Assembly (NCBI RefSeq): GCF_900107255.1
Contig: NZ_FNPH01000011.1
Span: 62,001 to 126,000, forward strand
Source of the DNA: Micromonospora pattaloongensis
GTDB lineage: Bacteria > Actinomycetota > Actinomycetes > Mycobacteriales > Micromonosporaceae
Length of the DNA stretch: 64,000 nucleotides
Reading direction: 5' to 3'
Part shown: one piece after another, positions 1 to 9,170 of the stretch
Numbering within the stretch: position 1 is the stretch's first letter
How the letters are laid out: the number at the start of each line of letters is the position of its first letter
The notes under the pieces: model-generated
The model's database searches: none
The model's input: only the letters and a program-made list of their open reading frames with translations
Told to the model about the DNA's origin: nothing
Position numbers and translations under genes: made by a program

Positions 1-733
1 GCCGAAGGCGCTGGGCGCGATCACGGTCGCCGCCGCGTTGATCGGCGTGAACTGGGGCACGTACATCTACGGCGTCAACTCCGACCGCGTGGTGGAAACG
101 GCGCTCGGCTACTTCATCAACCCGCTGGTCGTCATCCTGCTCGGCGTCACGGTGCTGCGCGAGCGGCTGCGTCGCGCCCAGTGGCTGGCGCTCGGGATCG
201 GCGGCCTCGCGGTCGCCGTGCTGACCGTCGACTACGGTCGGCTGCCGTACATCGCGCTCACCCTGGCGCTGACCTTCGGGTCGTACAGCCTGGTGAAGAA
301 GCGGCTCGGGTTCCCCGCCGCGCAGGGGCTGTTCGTGGAGTCGGCGGTGCTCGCGCTGCCCGCGCTGGCGTACCTCGGCTGGCTCGGCTGGCGCGCGGAC
401 TCCACCTTCGGGCACGTCTCGACCGGCCACACCGCGCTGCTGGTCTTCGCCGGCGCGGCCACCGCGATCCCGCTGCTGCTCTTCGCCGGCGCCGCGAACC
501 GGCTGCCGCTGACCGGGCTCGGCATCCTGCAGTACTCCGCGCCGATCATCCAGCTCGGCTGCGGACTGCTGATCTTCCACGAGCCGATGCCGCCGGCGCG
601 GCTCGCCGGCTTCGCGCTGGTCTGGGTGGCGCTGATCGTCTTCACCGTGGACGGCGTCCGGCACGCCCGCCGCAGCTCGAAGGCCGCGCTGCTCGGCGCG
701 ACCCCCGAGCCGGCGGCGGTGACCGGACGCTGA
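1..733 (+). CDS. rarD: RarD-like EamA-family transporter, 5' truncated
   Basis: The frame is already open at base 2, so the N-terminus lies before the window; about 243 residues remain. The motifs NWGTYIYGVN and ALGYFINPL, followed by LRERLR and QWLAL, are typical of the RarD branch of the EamA drug/metabolite transporter superfamily. Around seven hydrophobic segments remain of the usual ten. RarD proteins are inner-membrane permeases named for chloramphenicol sensitivity; their natural substrate is uncertain. The C-terminal tail after the last membrane segment is short and basic. The gene ends 10 bp before a convergent anti-sigma gene, with no obvious hairpin between them. Confidence 0.82.
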   Translation, partial: PKALGAITVAAALIGVNWGTYIYGVNSDRVVETALGYFINPLVVILLGVTVLRERLRRAQWLALGIGGLAVAVLTVDYGRLPYIALTLALTFGSYSLVKKRLGFPAAQGLFVESAVLALPALAYLGWLGWRADSTFGHVSTGHTALLVFAGAATAIPLLLFAGAANRLPLTGLGILQYSAPIIQLGCGLLIFHEPMPPARLAGFALVWVALIVFTVDGVRHARRSSKAALLGATPEPAAVTGR

Positions 734-743
734 GCCCGCGACG

Positions 744-1439
744 TCAGGGCACGTCGTAGCTGAGCAGCGGCGTGCCGTCGTACCGGGTGAGCTCCAGCCG
801 CACCAGGTCGGCGCCGGAGAACCGGGTCGTGCCGGAGAGCCTGACGTCCTTGCCGGGCGCGGCGACCCAGGATCCGACCTGCTCGGTCGCCCCGTCCGGG
901 CCGTGGGCCACCAGCCGGAACGTGTACGCGTTCCCGCCCCAGCTGGCGTTCTTCGCGTAGAAGCAGTGCATCGTCACCTCGGTCCCCCAGCTGGTGCCGC
1001 GCAGCCCGATCTGCGCGCTGACCGGGGCGCCGGTCTGCACCGGCGCCATTGACGCCAGGGCGACGGCCGGCGGAGTCTGCGGGGCCGGGGCGGGCGGGCG
1101 CAGCAGACCCACGCCGAGCCCCACGACCACGGCCAGACCGGCCGCGGCGAGTCCCCCACCGGTGGCGCGCCACCGGCGCGCCCGACGGCTGCGACGCCGC
1201 TCGAGTTGGGCCGCGGCGACGACCGTGGCGAGCCGCGGCTCGGCCGAGGGCGGGTCGACGAGCTGCTCGAAACCGGCCGGGTCGAGCCGGCCCAGCAGGC
1301 CCGGCAGCACCGCGACCTCGGCGACGGCCTGCCGGCATGCGGCGCAGCCCCGGAGGTGGTGCTCGTACGCGGCGCGCTCGGCCGGCGACAGGGCACCCAG
1401 CACGTACGCGCCGTCGTCGTGCGCGTGTTCACATCTCAC
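744..1439 (-). CDS. Zinc-binding anti-sigma factor
   Basis: This 231-residue protein starts at a GTG that overlaps the TGA of the upstream sigma gene (GTGA), so the two are translationally coupled. The N-terminus carries a Cys near residue 3 and an H-x3-C-x2-C motif (HLRGCAAC), the zinc-binding anti-sigma (ZAS) signature. One membrane segment rich in Gly, Ala and Val follows at about residues 95-115, then an extracytoplasmic domain of about 115 residues. The family sequesters its partner sigma factor at the membrane and releases it on a signal. The signal is unknown; the outer domain does not resemble a sensor I recognise. Confidence 0.85.
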   Translation of the reverse strand: MRCEHAHDDGAYVLGALSPAERAAYEHHLRGCAACRQAVAEVAVLPGLLGRLDPAGFEQLVDPPSAEPRLATVVAAAQLERRRSRRARRWRATGGGLAAAGLAVVVGLGVGLLRPPAPAPQTPPAVALASMAPVQTGAPVSAQIGLRGTSWGTEVTMHCFYAKNASWGGNAYTFRLVAHGPDGATEQVGSWVAAPGKDVRLSGTTRFSGADLVRLELTRYDGTPLLSYDVP

Positions 1440-1951
1440 TGGGTCACCCCCATCTCCTCCAGCACGAGCCGCAACGACCGCAACGCGTAGTGCGTGCGTG
1501 ACTTCACCGTTCCCGCGGGTACCCCCAGCCGTGCGGCGGCCTCGGCCACCGACCGGCCCTGGTAGAAGCACTCCACGAGCACCTCGCGGTGCGGCTGCGA
1601 CAGCCGCGCGAGCGCCTCGGCGACCGTCCATGCCTCGACCGCCCGGTCGGCCTCGTCCACCGCGGGGGGCGGCTCGGGAAGCTCGTCGGTGACGATCTCG
1701 CCTACCCGCGCGCTGCGCCGCCGCCACGCGTCGATCGCGAGATTACGCGCCGTGGTGAACAGCCAGGCACGGACGGAGCCGCGTTGCGGGTCCAGCGATT
1801 CCGGATGCCGCCAGGCCCGCAGCAGGGTCTCCTGGACCAGGTCCTCGGCGCGCTGTCGGTCGCCGCCGGCCAGCCGCAGCGCGTGCGCGAAGAGCGCGTC
1901 GCCGTGCTCGGCGTGCAGCGCGCGCAGCAGTTGTGCGTCCTGGTCCGTCAA
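1436..1951 (-). CDS. ECF-type RNA polymerase sigma factor
   Basis: A 171-residue group 4 sigma factor. Region 2 is seen at about residues 10-80 (EDLVQETLLRAWR, then RAWLFTTARNLAIDAWRRR), and region 4 at about 115-165 (LSQPHREVLVECFYQGRS and the helix-turn-helix VAEAAARLGVPAGTVKSR). The start is TTG, with GGAAGG about ten bases upstream. It is followed directly by its anti-sigma factor in a two-gene operon, an arrangement that usually implies autoregulation. The overall look is of the SigK/SigL-like ECF groups that pair with membrane ZAS anti-sigma proteins; the exact group is inference. Confidence 0.88.
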   Translation of the reverse strand: MTDQDAQLLRALHAEHGDALFAHALRLAGGDRQRAEDLVQETLLRAWRHPESLDPQRGSVRAWLFTTARNLAIDAWRRRSARVGEIVTDELPEPPPAVDEADRAVEAWTVAEALARLSQPHREVLVECFYQGRSVAEAAARLGVPAGTVKSRTHYALRSLRLVLEEMGVTQ

Positions 1952-1998
1952 GAGGTGCCCTTCCTTCCGACCAGGAACACGGGGCGCGCGCGGGCGCG

Positions 1999-2037
1999 GT
2001 TCAATAAATAAGCTTGTTCATCTCTCGTTCATTACGC
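1999..2037 (+). promoter_or_regulatory. Likely PHO box (PhoP operator) upstream of phoX
   Basis: GTTCA occurs at 1999, 2016 and 2027. The last two start exactly 11 bp apart, the period of the GTTCA-type direct repeats bound by actinobacterial PhoP. The stretch is AT-rich against a very GC-rich background and sits about 100 bp before the phosphatase start. A TANNNT element (TAGCGT, 2065-2070) could be the -10 box. The location in front of an alkaline phosphatase gene supports the call; binding itself is inferred. Confidence 0.6.
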
Positions 2038-2139
2038 GGCCGGATCCCGATCACAGCGGGCTCCTAGCGTCCGCGAGCGTGTGCGTCTGCGCCATCCGCG
2101 CCCGATGCGCACCTGACCAGCGAGGAGGCGTCTGCCCCG

Positions 2140-4296
2140 ATGAGCGATCCCACGAGAGAATCCATGAACGACAGTCGTCGTTCCCTTCCCCTGCTGCGGA
2201 CCCCCGGCCACGGCGGTCGCAGCCCGATGACCTGTCTCTACCGCTGCGGCAACGCCTGCGACCACCCGGTGCCGAACCAGTCCGCCAACCCGTACTTCGG
2301 CGACCTCGTGAACGCGGCCGCGCCGGTTTCGGACGCCGCCGTCTCCCGCCGCGGCTTGATCCGGGCGGGCGCGGTCGGCGCGCTCGTGCTGGGCTTCGGC
2401 GGCGCAGCGGCCCCGGCGAGGGCCGGCACGCCGGCGCCGACCGCGCCCGGCGCCGGACCCGCCCGGGGCGCCGCGCCGCGGGGTGGGCGCCCGGCCGGCG
2501 CGCTGAGCTTCAAGCCGATCCCGCCGAACACGCTCGACACCGTGATCGTCCCGAACGGGTACGACCACTGCGTCGTCGTCCGCTGGGGCGAGCCGATCCT
2601 GCCCGGCGCCGCGCAGCTGGACGTGCGCAACCAGACCGGCGAGCGGCAGTCGCGGCAGTTCGGCTACAACAACGACTTCCTGGCGGTACTGCCGCTGGAC
2701 AAGCGGGGCCGCTCCGCGCTGCTCGTGGCCAACCACGAGTACACGAACGAGGAGCTGATGTTCCCCGGCTTCACCGGTCACGACGCGCTCACCGTCGACC
2801 AGGTGCGGGCCGCGATGGCCGCGCACGGTATGTCCGTGGTGGAGCTGGAGCGGGTCGACGACACGGGTCAGTGGGTGGTCGTGCGCAAGGGGCCGCGCCG
2901 CTACAACCGGCGGATCACGACGCTGGCGACCAGGTTCGCGCTCACCGGGCCGGTGGCCGGGTCGACGTGGGTGCGGACGGCGGCCGACCCGCGGGGACGT
3001 ACGGTGATCGGCACCCTCAACAACTGCGCCGGCGGCGTCACCCCCTGGGGCACCGTGCTCTCGGGCGAGGAGAACTTCAACCAGTACTTCGTCGGCGGCG
3101 ACGCGGTGCCGGCCGAGCTCAAGCCGAAGTTCGAGCGGTACGGCATCACCACGAAGGCGCGCTACCCGAGCGGCAGCCGCAAGTGGGAGCGGGCCGACGA
3201 ACGGTTCGACCTGGCGAAGCACCCGAACGAGGCGCACCGCTTCGGCTGGATCGTCGAGGTCGACCCGTACGAACCGGACTCGCGTCCCCGCAAGCACACC
3301 GCGCTCGGCCGGTTCAAGCACGAGGGCGCGAACGTCATCGTGGCGAAGAGCGGGCATGTCGTGGCGTACATGGGCGACGACGAGCGCTTCGACTACCTCT
3401 ACAAGTTCGTCTCCGACAAGAAGATGATGAAGGGCGACTCGGCGGCCGCCCGCCGCCACAACCTGACCCTGCTGGAGTCGGGCACGCTCTACGTCGCCAA
3501 GCTCGGATTCACCAGTGCCGGCGAGATCGACGGGTCGGGCAGGCTGCCCAGCGACGGCGCCTTCAACGGCACCGGCCGCTGGATCAAGCTGGTCAGCGGC
3601 GACCGCTCGTATGTGCCGGGGATGACCGCCGTCGAGGTGTTGACCTTCACCCGGCTCGCGGGTGACGCGGTGGGCGCGACCAAGATGGACCGGCCGGAGG
3701 ACGTCGAGCCGAACCCGGTCACCGGCAAGATCTACGTCGCGCTGACCAACAACTCCAACCGGGGCGTGGGCAGCAACGCCCCGGCCGACGAGGCGAACCC
3801 GCGCAACGCCAACAAGCACGGGCAGATCGTCGAGCTCACCGAGGACGGCGGGGACCACACCGCCGAGTCGTTCTCCTGGTCGCTGCCGATCGTCTGCGGC
3901 GACCCGGCCGACCCCGCGACGTACTTCGCGGGGTACGACAAGAGCAGGGTCTCCCCGATCTCCTGCCCGGACAACGTCGCCTTCGACAGCTCCGGCAACC
4001 TGTGGATCTCGACCGACGGCAACGCCCTGGGCAGCAACGACGGGCTCTTCGCCACCGCCGTCGAGGGACCCGAGCGCGGTCACCTCAAGCAGTTCCTGAC
4101 GGTGCCGCCCGGCGCCGAGACCTGCGGCCCGTTCATCACCGCCGACGACCGGTCGGTCTTCGTGGCGGTGCAGCATCCCGGCGAGGTCAGCGGCGCCTCC
4201 ATCGAGAAGCCGGCCTCCACCTGGCCGGACGGAGACTTCGCCAAGCCGGCGGTGGTCTGCACCTGGCGTCTCGACGGCGGCCACATCGGCAGCTGA
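2140..4296 (+). CDS. phoX: PhoX-family alkaline phosphatase, Tat-exported
   Basis: A 718-residue protein of the PhoX/DUF839 family: secreted calcium- and iron-dependent phosphatases that release phosphate from monoesters. Family landmarks are NHEYTNEELMFPG, NNCAGGVTPWGTVLSGEEN and the later RFDYLYKFVS. A twin-arginine motif (SRRGLIRAG, arginines 70-71) followed by a hydrophobic stretch and an Ala-x-Ala site near residue 95 indicates Tat export with the long N-terminal lead common in actinobacterial PhoX. GAGGAGG at 2122-2128 supports the ATG at 2140; a second ATG at 2164 is possible. A candidate PHO box upstream points to induction by phosphate starvation. A strong hairpin follows the stop. 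Confidence 0.93.
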   Translation: MSDPTRESMNDSRRSLPLLRTPGHGGRSPMTCLYRCGNACDHPVPNQSANPYFGDLVNAAAPVSDAAVSRRGLIRAGAVGALVLGFGGAAAPARAGTPAPTAPGAGPARGAAPRGGRPAGALSFKPIPPNTLDTVIVPNGYDHCVVVRWGEPILPGAAQLDVRNQTGERQSRQFGYNNDFLAVLPLDKRGRSALLVANHEYTNEELMFPGFTGHDALTVDQVRAAMAAHGMSVVELERVDDTGQWVVVRKGPRRYNRRITTLATRFALTGPVAGSTWVRTAADPRGRTVIGTLNNCAGGVTPWGTVLSGEENFNQYFVGGDAVPAELKPKFERYGITTKARYPSGSRKWERADERFDLAKHPNEAHRFGWIVEVDPYEPDSRPRKHTALGRFKHEGANVIVAKSGHVVAYMGDDERFDYLYKFVSDKKMMKGDSAAARRHNLTLLESGTLYVAKLGFTSAGEIDGSGRLPSDGAFNGTGRWIKLVSGDRSYVPGMTAVEVLTFTRLAGDAVGATKMDRPEDVEPNPVTGKIYVALTNNSNRGVGSNAPADEANPRNANKHGQIVELTEDGGDHTAESFSWSLPIVCGDPADPATYFAGYDKSRVSPISCPDNVAFDSSGNLWISTDGNALGSNDGLFATAVEGPERGHLKQFLTVPPGAETCGPFITADDRSVFVAVQHPGEVSGASIEKPASTWPDGDFAKPAVVCTWRLDGGHIGS

Positions 4297-4300
4297 CGTA

Positions 4301-4335
4301 CGGCGGCGCCGGCGAGGGGGTCGTCGGCGCCGCCG
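4301..4335. terminator. Bidirectional hairpin terminator
   Basis: A perfect 11-bp inverted repeat (4301-4311 with 4325-4335, loop of 13) lies between the stops of the convergent phoX and iclR-type genes. There is no U-tract, as is usual in high-GC actinobacteria. Confidence 0.65.
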
Positions 4336-4344
4336 GAACCGGCG

Positions 4345-5136
4345 CTAGACCGAGTGGTCGACGGCGACCATCGCCTCGGAGAGGGCGCGCGCGGCGGCCA
4401 GCAGCTTCGACCGCACCATCCGGGCCGACGTCATCATCTCGGCCGCCGGCAGCGCGCAGGCCAACGCGACCCGACGCTCCATGTCCTTGTCCGGCGCGAC
4501 CAGCACCGCGGCGCAGGCGACGCCCTGCCGGTACTGCCCGATCTCCAGGTGCATCCCGCGGCGGTCGCCCGCGGCGAGGTCCGCTTCGAACGCTTCGACG
4601 GTGCTCAGGGTGGCCGCGGTGAACGGCCGCATCCCGTACTCCTTCAGGTAGCGGTAGCGCTGTTCCGGGGTCAGCGTGGCCAGCAGCGCCTTGCCCAACG
4701 CGGTGGCGTGGGCGCCCTCGTCGAAGCCGGGGACCAGGTCCTCCAGGAACGGCGACCGCGGACCCTCCGCCGACGCCGTGATGGCGACCTGGCCGCCGAT
4801 GAACCGCCCGAGGAAGTGGCTGTAGCCGGTGTCCAACGCCGCTCGGCGCAGCGTCTCCCCCACCGCCGGCGGCCCTCGGAACGCCGAGACCAGCTCGCGG
4901 TAACGGTCGGCCACCTCCAGCCCGACGATGTAGGTGCCGTCCTCCCTGCGGATGACGTAGCCCTCGTAGGCGAGGGTGCGCACCAGGTGGTACGTCGTCG
5001 CCACGGTCAGCTCGCACCGCCGGGCGATCTGCTTGACCGTGAGGCCGCGCGGGGCACGACCGACCGCTTCGAGCACCCGCAGCGCCCGGGACACGCTGCG
5101 GATCAGATCCGAGGGTTCTGCCAAGGGGTCGCGCAC
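4345..5136 (-). CDS. IclR-family transcriptional regulator
   Basis: 263 residues. The N-terminal winged helix-turn-helix (about residues 10-70) contains LRVLEAVGRAPRGLTVKQIA and a recognition region TVATTYHLVRTL. The C-terminal effector-binding domain shows GAHATALGKALLATL and the late GVACAAVLVAP stretch typical of IclR proteins. Two GTG codons lie at 5142 and 5136. GGGAGG overlaps the first and stands five bases before the second, so 5136 is preferred. It is divergent from an MFS transporter gene across about 150 bp, the usual arrangement for local control of an exporter or uptake gene. The effector is unknown. Confidence 0.88.
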   Translation of the reverse strand: MRDPLAEPSDLIRSVSRALRVLEAVGRAPRGLTVKQIARRCELTVATTYHLVRTLAYEGYVIRREDGTYIVGLEVADRYRELVSAFRGPPAVGETLRRAALDTGYSHFLGRFIGGQVAITASAEGPRSPFLEDLVPGFDEGAHATALGKALLATLTPEQRYRYLKEYGMRPFTAATLSTVEAFEADLAAGDRRGMHLEIGQYRQGVACAAVLVAPDKDMERRVALACALPAAEMMTSARMVRSKLLAAARALSEAMVAVDHSV

Positions 5137-5289
5137 AACCACCTCCCACACCGGGGACTTACACCATATGAAAAACGACGGGCGAGCGGAATGCCCGCAG
5201 GAATCGAAGGCACCAGATATGACGCGACGGTGCGTGCAGTGACCGACACGCGTAGTTCGTCCCGCGGGTTCGCGTAGGGTCGGACGGTA

Positions 5290-6471
5290 ATGGAAAAGAT
5301 CATCACGGGTCCGACCGCCCCCACGGGTGCTCCGCGTCCGGCACGCGCCGTCCTCGGCGCGACCACCACGACGATCGCCTCGGTGTTGCCGGTCTTCCTC
5401 ATCGGCGGCCTCGCCGTGCAGCTCGGCGCGGAGCTGCGGTTCTCCCCCGCCGGGCTCGGCCTGGCGGTCTCCGTCTACTTCGGGGTGAGCGCGCTCGCCT
5501 CCGTACCCTCCGGGCGGCTCGTGGACCGATGGGGGCCGGTGGCGGTGGCGCGCGCCGGCATCGTGCTCTCCGCGGCCTCGCTGCTCGCCATCGGACTGTT
5601 CGCGCGCTCGTTCCCGCTGCTGGTCACGCTGCTCGCGATCAGCGCCGGCGCGAACGCCCTCGGCCAGCTCGCCAGCAACGCCGCGCTGGCCCGTCAGGTC
5701 CCGCCCGGCCACCAGGGCCTGTCGTTCGGCGTCAAGCAGGCCGCCATCCCGGCCTCGACACTGCTCGCCGGGGCGGCCGTGCCGGCCATCGCCCTGACCG
5801 TCGGCTGGCGGTGGGCCTTCATCGCCGCCGCGGCGGCGGCGCTCACCGCGCTGGCCCTGGTGCCGACCGGCGTGGGCGCCGAACGCGCCCGGACGGTACC
5901 CGACGGCGCGCGGGCCACCTCCGCGCTCGTCACGATCGGCGTCGCCGCGACGCTGGCGTCCGGGGCGGCCAACGCGCTCGGAACGTTCCTGGTCGACTCG
6001 GCGGTCGTCCGCGGCATCAACCCCGCGCTCGCCGGGCTGACGCTGACGTTGGGCAGCGCGATCTGCGTCGCCGGCCGGGTCCTCGCCGGCTGGCTCGCCG
6101 ACCGGCGCAGCGCCGGACATCTGGCCACGATCGCCGGCATGCTGGTCGTCGGCGCGGTCGGGCTGGCGCTGCTCGCGACGGGCGGCCCGGTCGCGCTCAC
6201 CCTGGGCGTCACGCTCGGCTTCGGGCTCGGCTGGGCCTGGCCCGGGCTGATGAACTTCGCCGTGGTCCGGCTGCATCCGCAGGCGCCGGCCACGGCCACC
6301 TCGATCACTCAGACCGGGGTGTACGCCGGCGGCGCGCTCGGCCCGCTGGTGCTCGGCGCGGTCGCGACCCACGCGGACTATCCGCGCATGTGGCTCACCG
6401 CCGCGGTGGCGATGGTCGTCGCCGCCGCGCTGATGCTGACCGGCGGCCGGATGCTCCGCGCGACGACGTAG
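5290..6471 (+). CDS. Major facilitator superfamily transporter
   Basis: 393 residues with about twelve hydrophobic segments. The loop between segments 2 and 3 has the MFS signature (SGRLVDRWGP), and its echo in the second half is AGWLADRRS. The central loop is short, as in drug/metabolite H+ antiporters and aromatic or cyanate-type carriers; the substrate cannot be read from sequence. Ribosome binding is weak (GGACGG just before the ATG). The divergent IclR gene is its probable regulator. A compact hairpin follows the stop codon. Confidence 0.85.
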   Translation: MEKIITGPTAPTGAPRPARAVLGATTTTIASVLPVFLIGGLAVQLGAELRFSPAGLGLAVSVYFGVSALASVPSGRLVDRWGPVAVARAGIVLSAASLLAIGLFARSFPLLVTLLAISAGANALGQLASNAALARQVPPGHQGLSFGVKQAAIPASTLLAGAAVPAIALTVGWRWAFIAAAAAALTALALVPTGVGAERARTVPDGARATSALVTIGVAATLASGAANALGTFLVDSAVVRGINPALAGLTLTLGSAICVAGRVLAGWLADRRSAGHLATIAGMLVVGAVGLALLATGGPVALTLGVTLGFGLGWAWPGLMNFAVVRLHPQAPATATSITQTGVYAGGALGPLVLGAVATHADYPRMWLTAAVAMVVAAALMLTGGRMLRATT

Positions 6472-6473
6472 TC

Positions 6474-6495
6474 GCCGCGCCAGCGGCGGCGCGGC
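6474..6495. terminator. Hairpin terminator between convergent genes
   Basis: GCCGCGCC (6474-6481) pairs perfectly with GGCGCGGC (6488-6495) across a six-base loop, placed just after the MFS stop and before the convergent polyprenyl synthase stop. Confidence 0.6.
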
Positions 6496-6499
6496 GCGG

Positions 6500-7513
6500 T
6501 CAGCTGGTGCGGTCGGCGATGAAGTCGCAGAGCGACTCGAGCGCGCGCCGGGCCGGGCCGTCGGGCAGCGGCGACAGCTGCTGCCGGGCCTCCTCCGCGT
6601 AGCTGCGCACCGTCTCGCGGGCCCGCTTCATCGCCGGCGACTCGCGCAGCAGGCCGAGCGCCTCGGCGTGCAGCGCGTCGTCGGTCACCGGACCCGCCGC
6701 GAGGATCTCGCGCAGCCGTACGGACGCCGCGTCGGCGTCGTCGGAGCCGAGCGCGTAGAGCACCGGCAGCGTCGGCACCCCCTCGCGGAGGTCGGTGCCG
6801 GGCGTCTTGCCCGACTGCACCGACTCGGAAGCGATGTCGAGCAGGTCGTCGGAGAGCTGGAACGCCACCCCGATCGTCTCGCCGTAGCCGGCGAGCGCCT
6901 CGATCTGCTCCGGTCCGGCGCCGCCGAACATCCCGCCGAACCGCGCCGACGTCGCGATCAGCGACCCGGTCTTCCCGCTGATCACCTGGAGGTAGTGGGC
7001 GACCGGCTCGTCACCCGCGCGCGGGCCGACGGTCTCGGCGATCTGGCCCTCGACGAGCCGGGCGAAGGTGCGGGCCTGCAGCCGCACGGCCTCGACCCCG
7101 AGGTCGGCGGCGATGTCCGCCGCCCGGGCGAAGAGGTAGTCACCGACCAGGATCGCGACGGAGTTCGTCCAGCGCGAGTTCGCGCTGGGCGCGCCGCGGC
7201 GGACGGGCGCCTCGTCCATCACGTCGTCGTGGTAGAGCGTCGCCAGGTGGGTGAGCTCCATGACCACCGCGGCCGGCACCACCAGCGGCGCCCGCGGGTC
7301 GCCGAAGTGGGCACCCAGCGACACCAGCAGCGGACGGAACCGCTTGCCGCCCGCGTCGACCAGGTGCCGCGCGGCCTCGGTCACGAACGGGTCCGCGCTC
7401 GCCACGCAGCTGCGCAGCTCGCCCTCCACCCGCTGCAGCGTGTCGAGCACCGAGGCCTCGAGGGCGGGGTCGACAAAATCGAGCCCGATCGAGGTCAGCG
7501 CCGCCGTGCTCAC
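6500..7513 (-). CDS. Long-chain all-trans polyprenyl diphosphate synthase
   Basis: About 337 residues. The first aspartate-rich motif is in HLATLYHDDVMDEAPVRRG and the second is QLSDDLLDIAS, with GGKRFRP upstream: a trans-isoprenyl diphosphate synthase of the hepta/octa/nonaprenyl type. It condenses isopentenyl units to make the menaquinone side chain. Its place directly after the nuo operon and near menG and mqn genes fits that role. Several GTG starts exist; the GTG at 7513 has GGAG seven bases upstream and gives a normal family length. Starts above about 7570 would run through the nuo terminator hairpin and are unlikely. Confidence 0.87.
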   Translation of the reverse strand: MSTAALTSIGLDFVDPALEASVLDTLQRVEGELRSCVASADPFVTEAARHLVDAGGKRFRPLLVSLGAHFGDPRAPLVVPAAVVMELTHLATLYHDDVMDEAPVRRGAPSANSRWTNSVAILVGDYLFARAADIAADLGVEAVRLQARTFARLVEGQIAETVGPRAGDEPVAHYLQVISGKTGSLIATSARFGGMFGGAGPEQIEALAGYGETIGVAFQLSDDLLDIASESVQSGKTPGTDLREGVPTLPVLYALGSDDADAASVRLREILAAGPVTDDALHAEALGLLRESPAMKRARETVRSYAEEARQQLSPLPDGPARRALESLCDFIADRTS

Positions 7514-7569
7514 CGCGCTGCTCCGATCGTCCGCCGTCCTCACCACGTCCCCCACGATGCCACACCGAT

Positions 7570-7597
7570 CCCACCGCCCCCGGTCGGGGGCGGTGGG
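7570..7597 (-). terminator. Terminator of the nuo operon
   Basis: A perfect 12-bp stem (7570-7581 with 7586-7597) and a four-base loop GGTC begins eight bases after the nuoN stop. This is the strongest short hairpin of the first 10 kb and marks the end of the long nuo transcript. Confidence 0.75.
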
Positions 7598-7604
7598 CAC
7601 CACG

Positions 7605-9170
7605 TCACGGGACGAATTCCGCGGCGCGGTTCGTCAGGTCGAGCAGCGACTCGGGCGCCACGCCGAGCACCAGGGTGGCCGCCACGCCGATCGTCAGCGC
7701 CGCGGCGGTCAGCCCGCCCGGTACCAGCACCGACGGCGTGGACTCGCCCGGCTCGCTGAGCCACATCATGACCACGACCCGCAGGTACGGGAAGGCGAGG
7801 ATCATGCTGCTCAGCACGCCGACCACGACCAGCCAGGTGTGCCCGGCGCCGGAGGCGGCCCCGAAGACCGCGAACTTGCTGGTGAAGCCGCTGGTCACCG
7901 GGATGCCCGCGAAGGCCAGCAGGATGAACGTGAAGACCCCGGCGAACAGCGGCGAACGCCGCCCCAGCCCGGCCCAGCGGGACAGGTGCGTCGCCTCCCC
8001 GTCCGCGTCCCGGACCAGCGTGACGACCGCGAACCCGGCGAGCACCGTGAAGCCGTACGCCACGAGGTAGAACATCGTGCTGGCCAGGCCCTGCTTGTTG
8101 ACGGCCAGCGCGCCGACCAGGAGGTAGCCGGCGTTCGCCACCGACGAGTACGCGAGCAGCCGCTTGATGTCGGTCTGGGTGACCGCGAGGACCGCCCCGA
8201 CGAGCATCGTGAGGGCCGCGACGGCGCCGAGCACCGGCGTGTACGCCCAGCTCGCCCCGCCGAACGCCACATGCAGCACCCGCAGCAGCGCGCCGAACGC
8301 CGCGACCTTGGTGCACGCGGCCATGAAACCGGTGACCGGGGTCGGCGCGCCCTGGTAGACGTCGGGGGTCCAGACGTGGAACGGCGCGGCGGCGGCCTTG
8401 AAGAGCAGGCCGACCGCGATCAGCGCGATGCCGGCGTAGAGCAGCGCGGGGCTGACCTCCGAATTGCGGACCGCCGCGGCGATGGTGGCGAAGTCGACGC
8501 CGCCGCCGTTGTCGCCGGAGCCGCTCGGGGTGCCGGCGGTGAAGCCGTACACCAACGCGAGTCCGAAGAGGAAGAACGCCGAGGCGTACGCGCCCAGCAT
8601 GAAGTACTTGAGCGCCGCCTCCTGGCTCAGCAGCCGCCGGCGGCGGGCCAGCGCGCACATCAGGTAGAGCGGCAGCGAGAGGACCTCGAGCCCGATGAAC
8701 ATCGTCAGCAGGTCGTTCGCCGCGACGAAGAGCAGCATGCCGGTGAGCGCGAAGAGCGACAGCGGGTAGATGTCGGTGGCGCCGGGCTGACGGACCGTCT
8801 GGTTGCGGTCGGCGTCCGAGCCGACCACGATCGCGGCCTGCGCGACGAACGGGCCGCCCCGCTCCAGCGAGCGCTCGCCGATCAGCAGGATCGACACCAC
8901 GCCGAGCACCAGGATCGCGCCCTGCAGGAAGAGCGTCGGGCCGTCGATGGCGATGGCCCCGCCGGCCGTGACCGTCCGGGTGTCCGCCTGCCACACGACG
9001 GTGACCAGCGCGGCCGTGATCGCGCCGAGCGACAGCACCAGTTGGACGAGGTGCCGCTGGGCCTTCGGCACGAACGCCTCGACGAAGACCCCGACGCAGG
9101 ACGCGCCGAACAGGATCAGCATCGGGGTGATCGCCCCGTAGTTGATGGGCGGCAGCCCAATTTCCGTCAT
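7605..9170 (-). CDS. nuoN: NADH-quinone oxidoreductase subunit N
   Basis: 521 residues, an antiporter-like membrane subunit of complex I that takes part in proton pumping. Many hydrophobic segments are seen. Conserved stretches are YPLSLFALTGMLLF, GLEVLSLPLYLMCAL, EAALKYFMLGAYASAF, and KAAAAPFHVWTPDVYQGAP with the pump Lys and helix-7 Pro/His. Its ATG overlaps the nuoM stop (ATGA). It is the last gene of the operon and is followed by a terminator. Compared with enteric NuoN it has a longer loop between segments 3 and 4. Confidence 0.96.
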   Translation of the reverse strand: MTEIGLPPINYGAITPMLILFGASCVGVFVEAFVPKAQRHLVQLVLSLGAITAALVTVVWQADTRTVTAGGAIAIDGPTLFLQGAILVLGVVSILLIGERSLERGGPFVAQAAIVVGSDADRNQTVRQPGATDIYPLSLFALTGMLLFVAANDLLTMFIGLEVLSLPLYLMCALARRRRLLSQEAALKYFMLGAYASAFFLFGLALVYGFTAGTPSGSGDNGGGVDFATIAAAVRNSEVSPALLYAGIALIAVGLLFKAAAAPFHVWTPDVYQGAPTPVTGFMAACTKVAAFGALLRVLHVAFGGASWAYTPVLGAVAALTMLVGAVLAVTQTDIKRLLAYSSVANAGYLLVGALAVNKQGLASTMFYLVAYGFTVLAGFAVVTLVRDADGEATHLSRWAGLGRRSPLFAGVFTFILLAFAGIPVTSGFTSKFAVFGAASGAGHTWLVVVGVLSSMILAFPYLRVVVMMWLSEPGESTPSVLVPGGLTAAALTIGVAATLVLGVAPESLLDLTNRAAEFVP

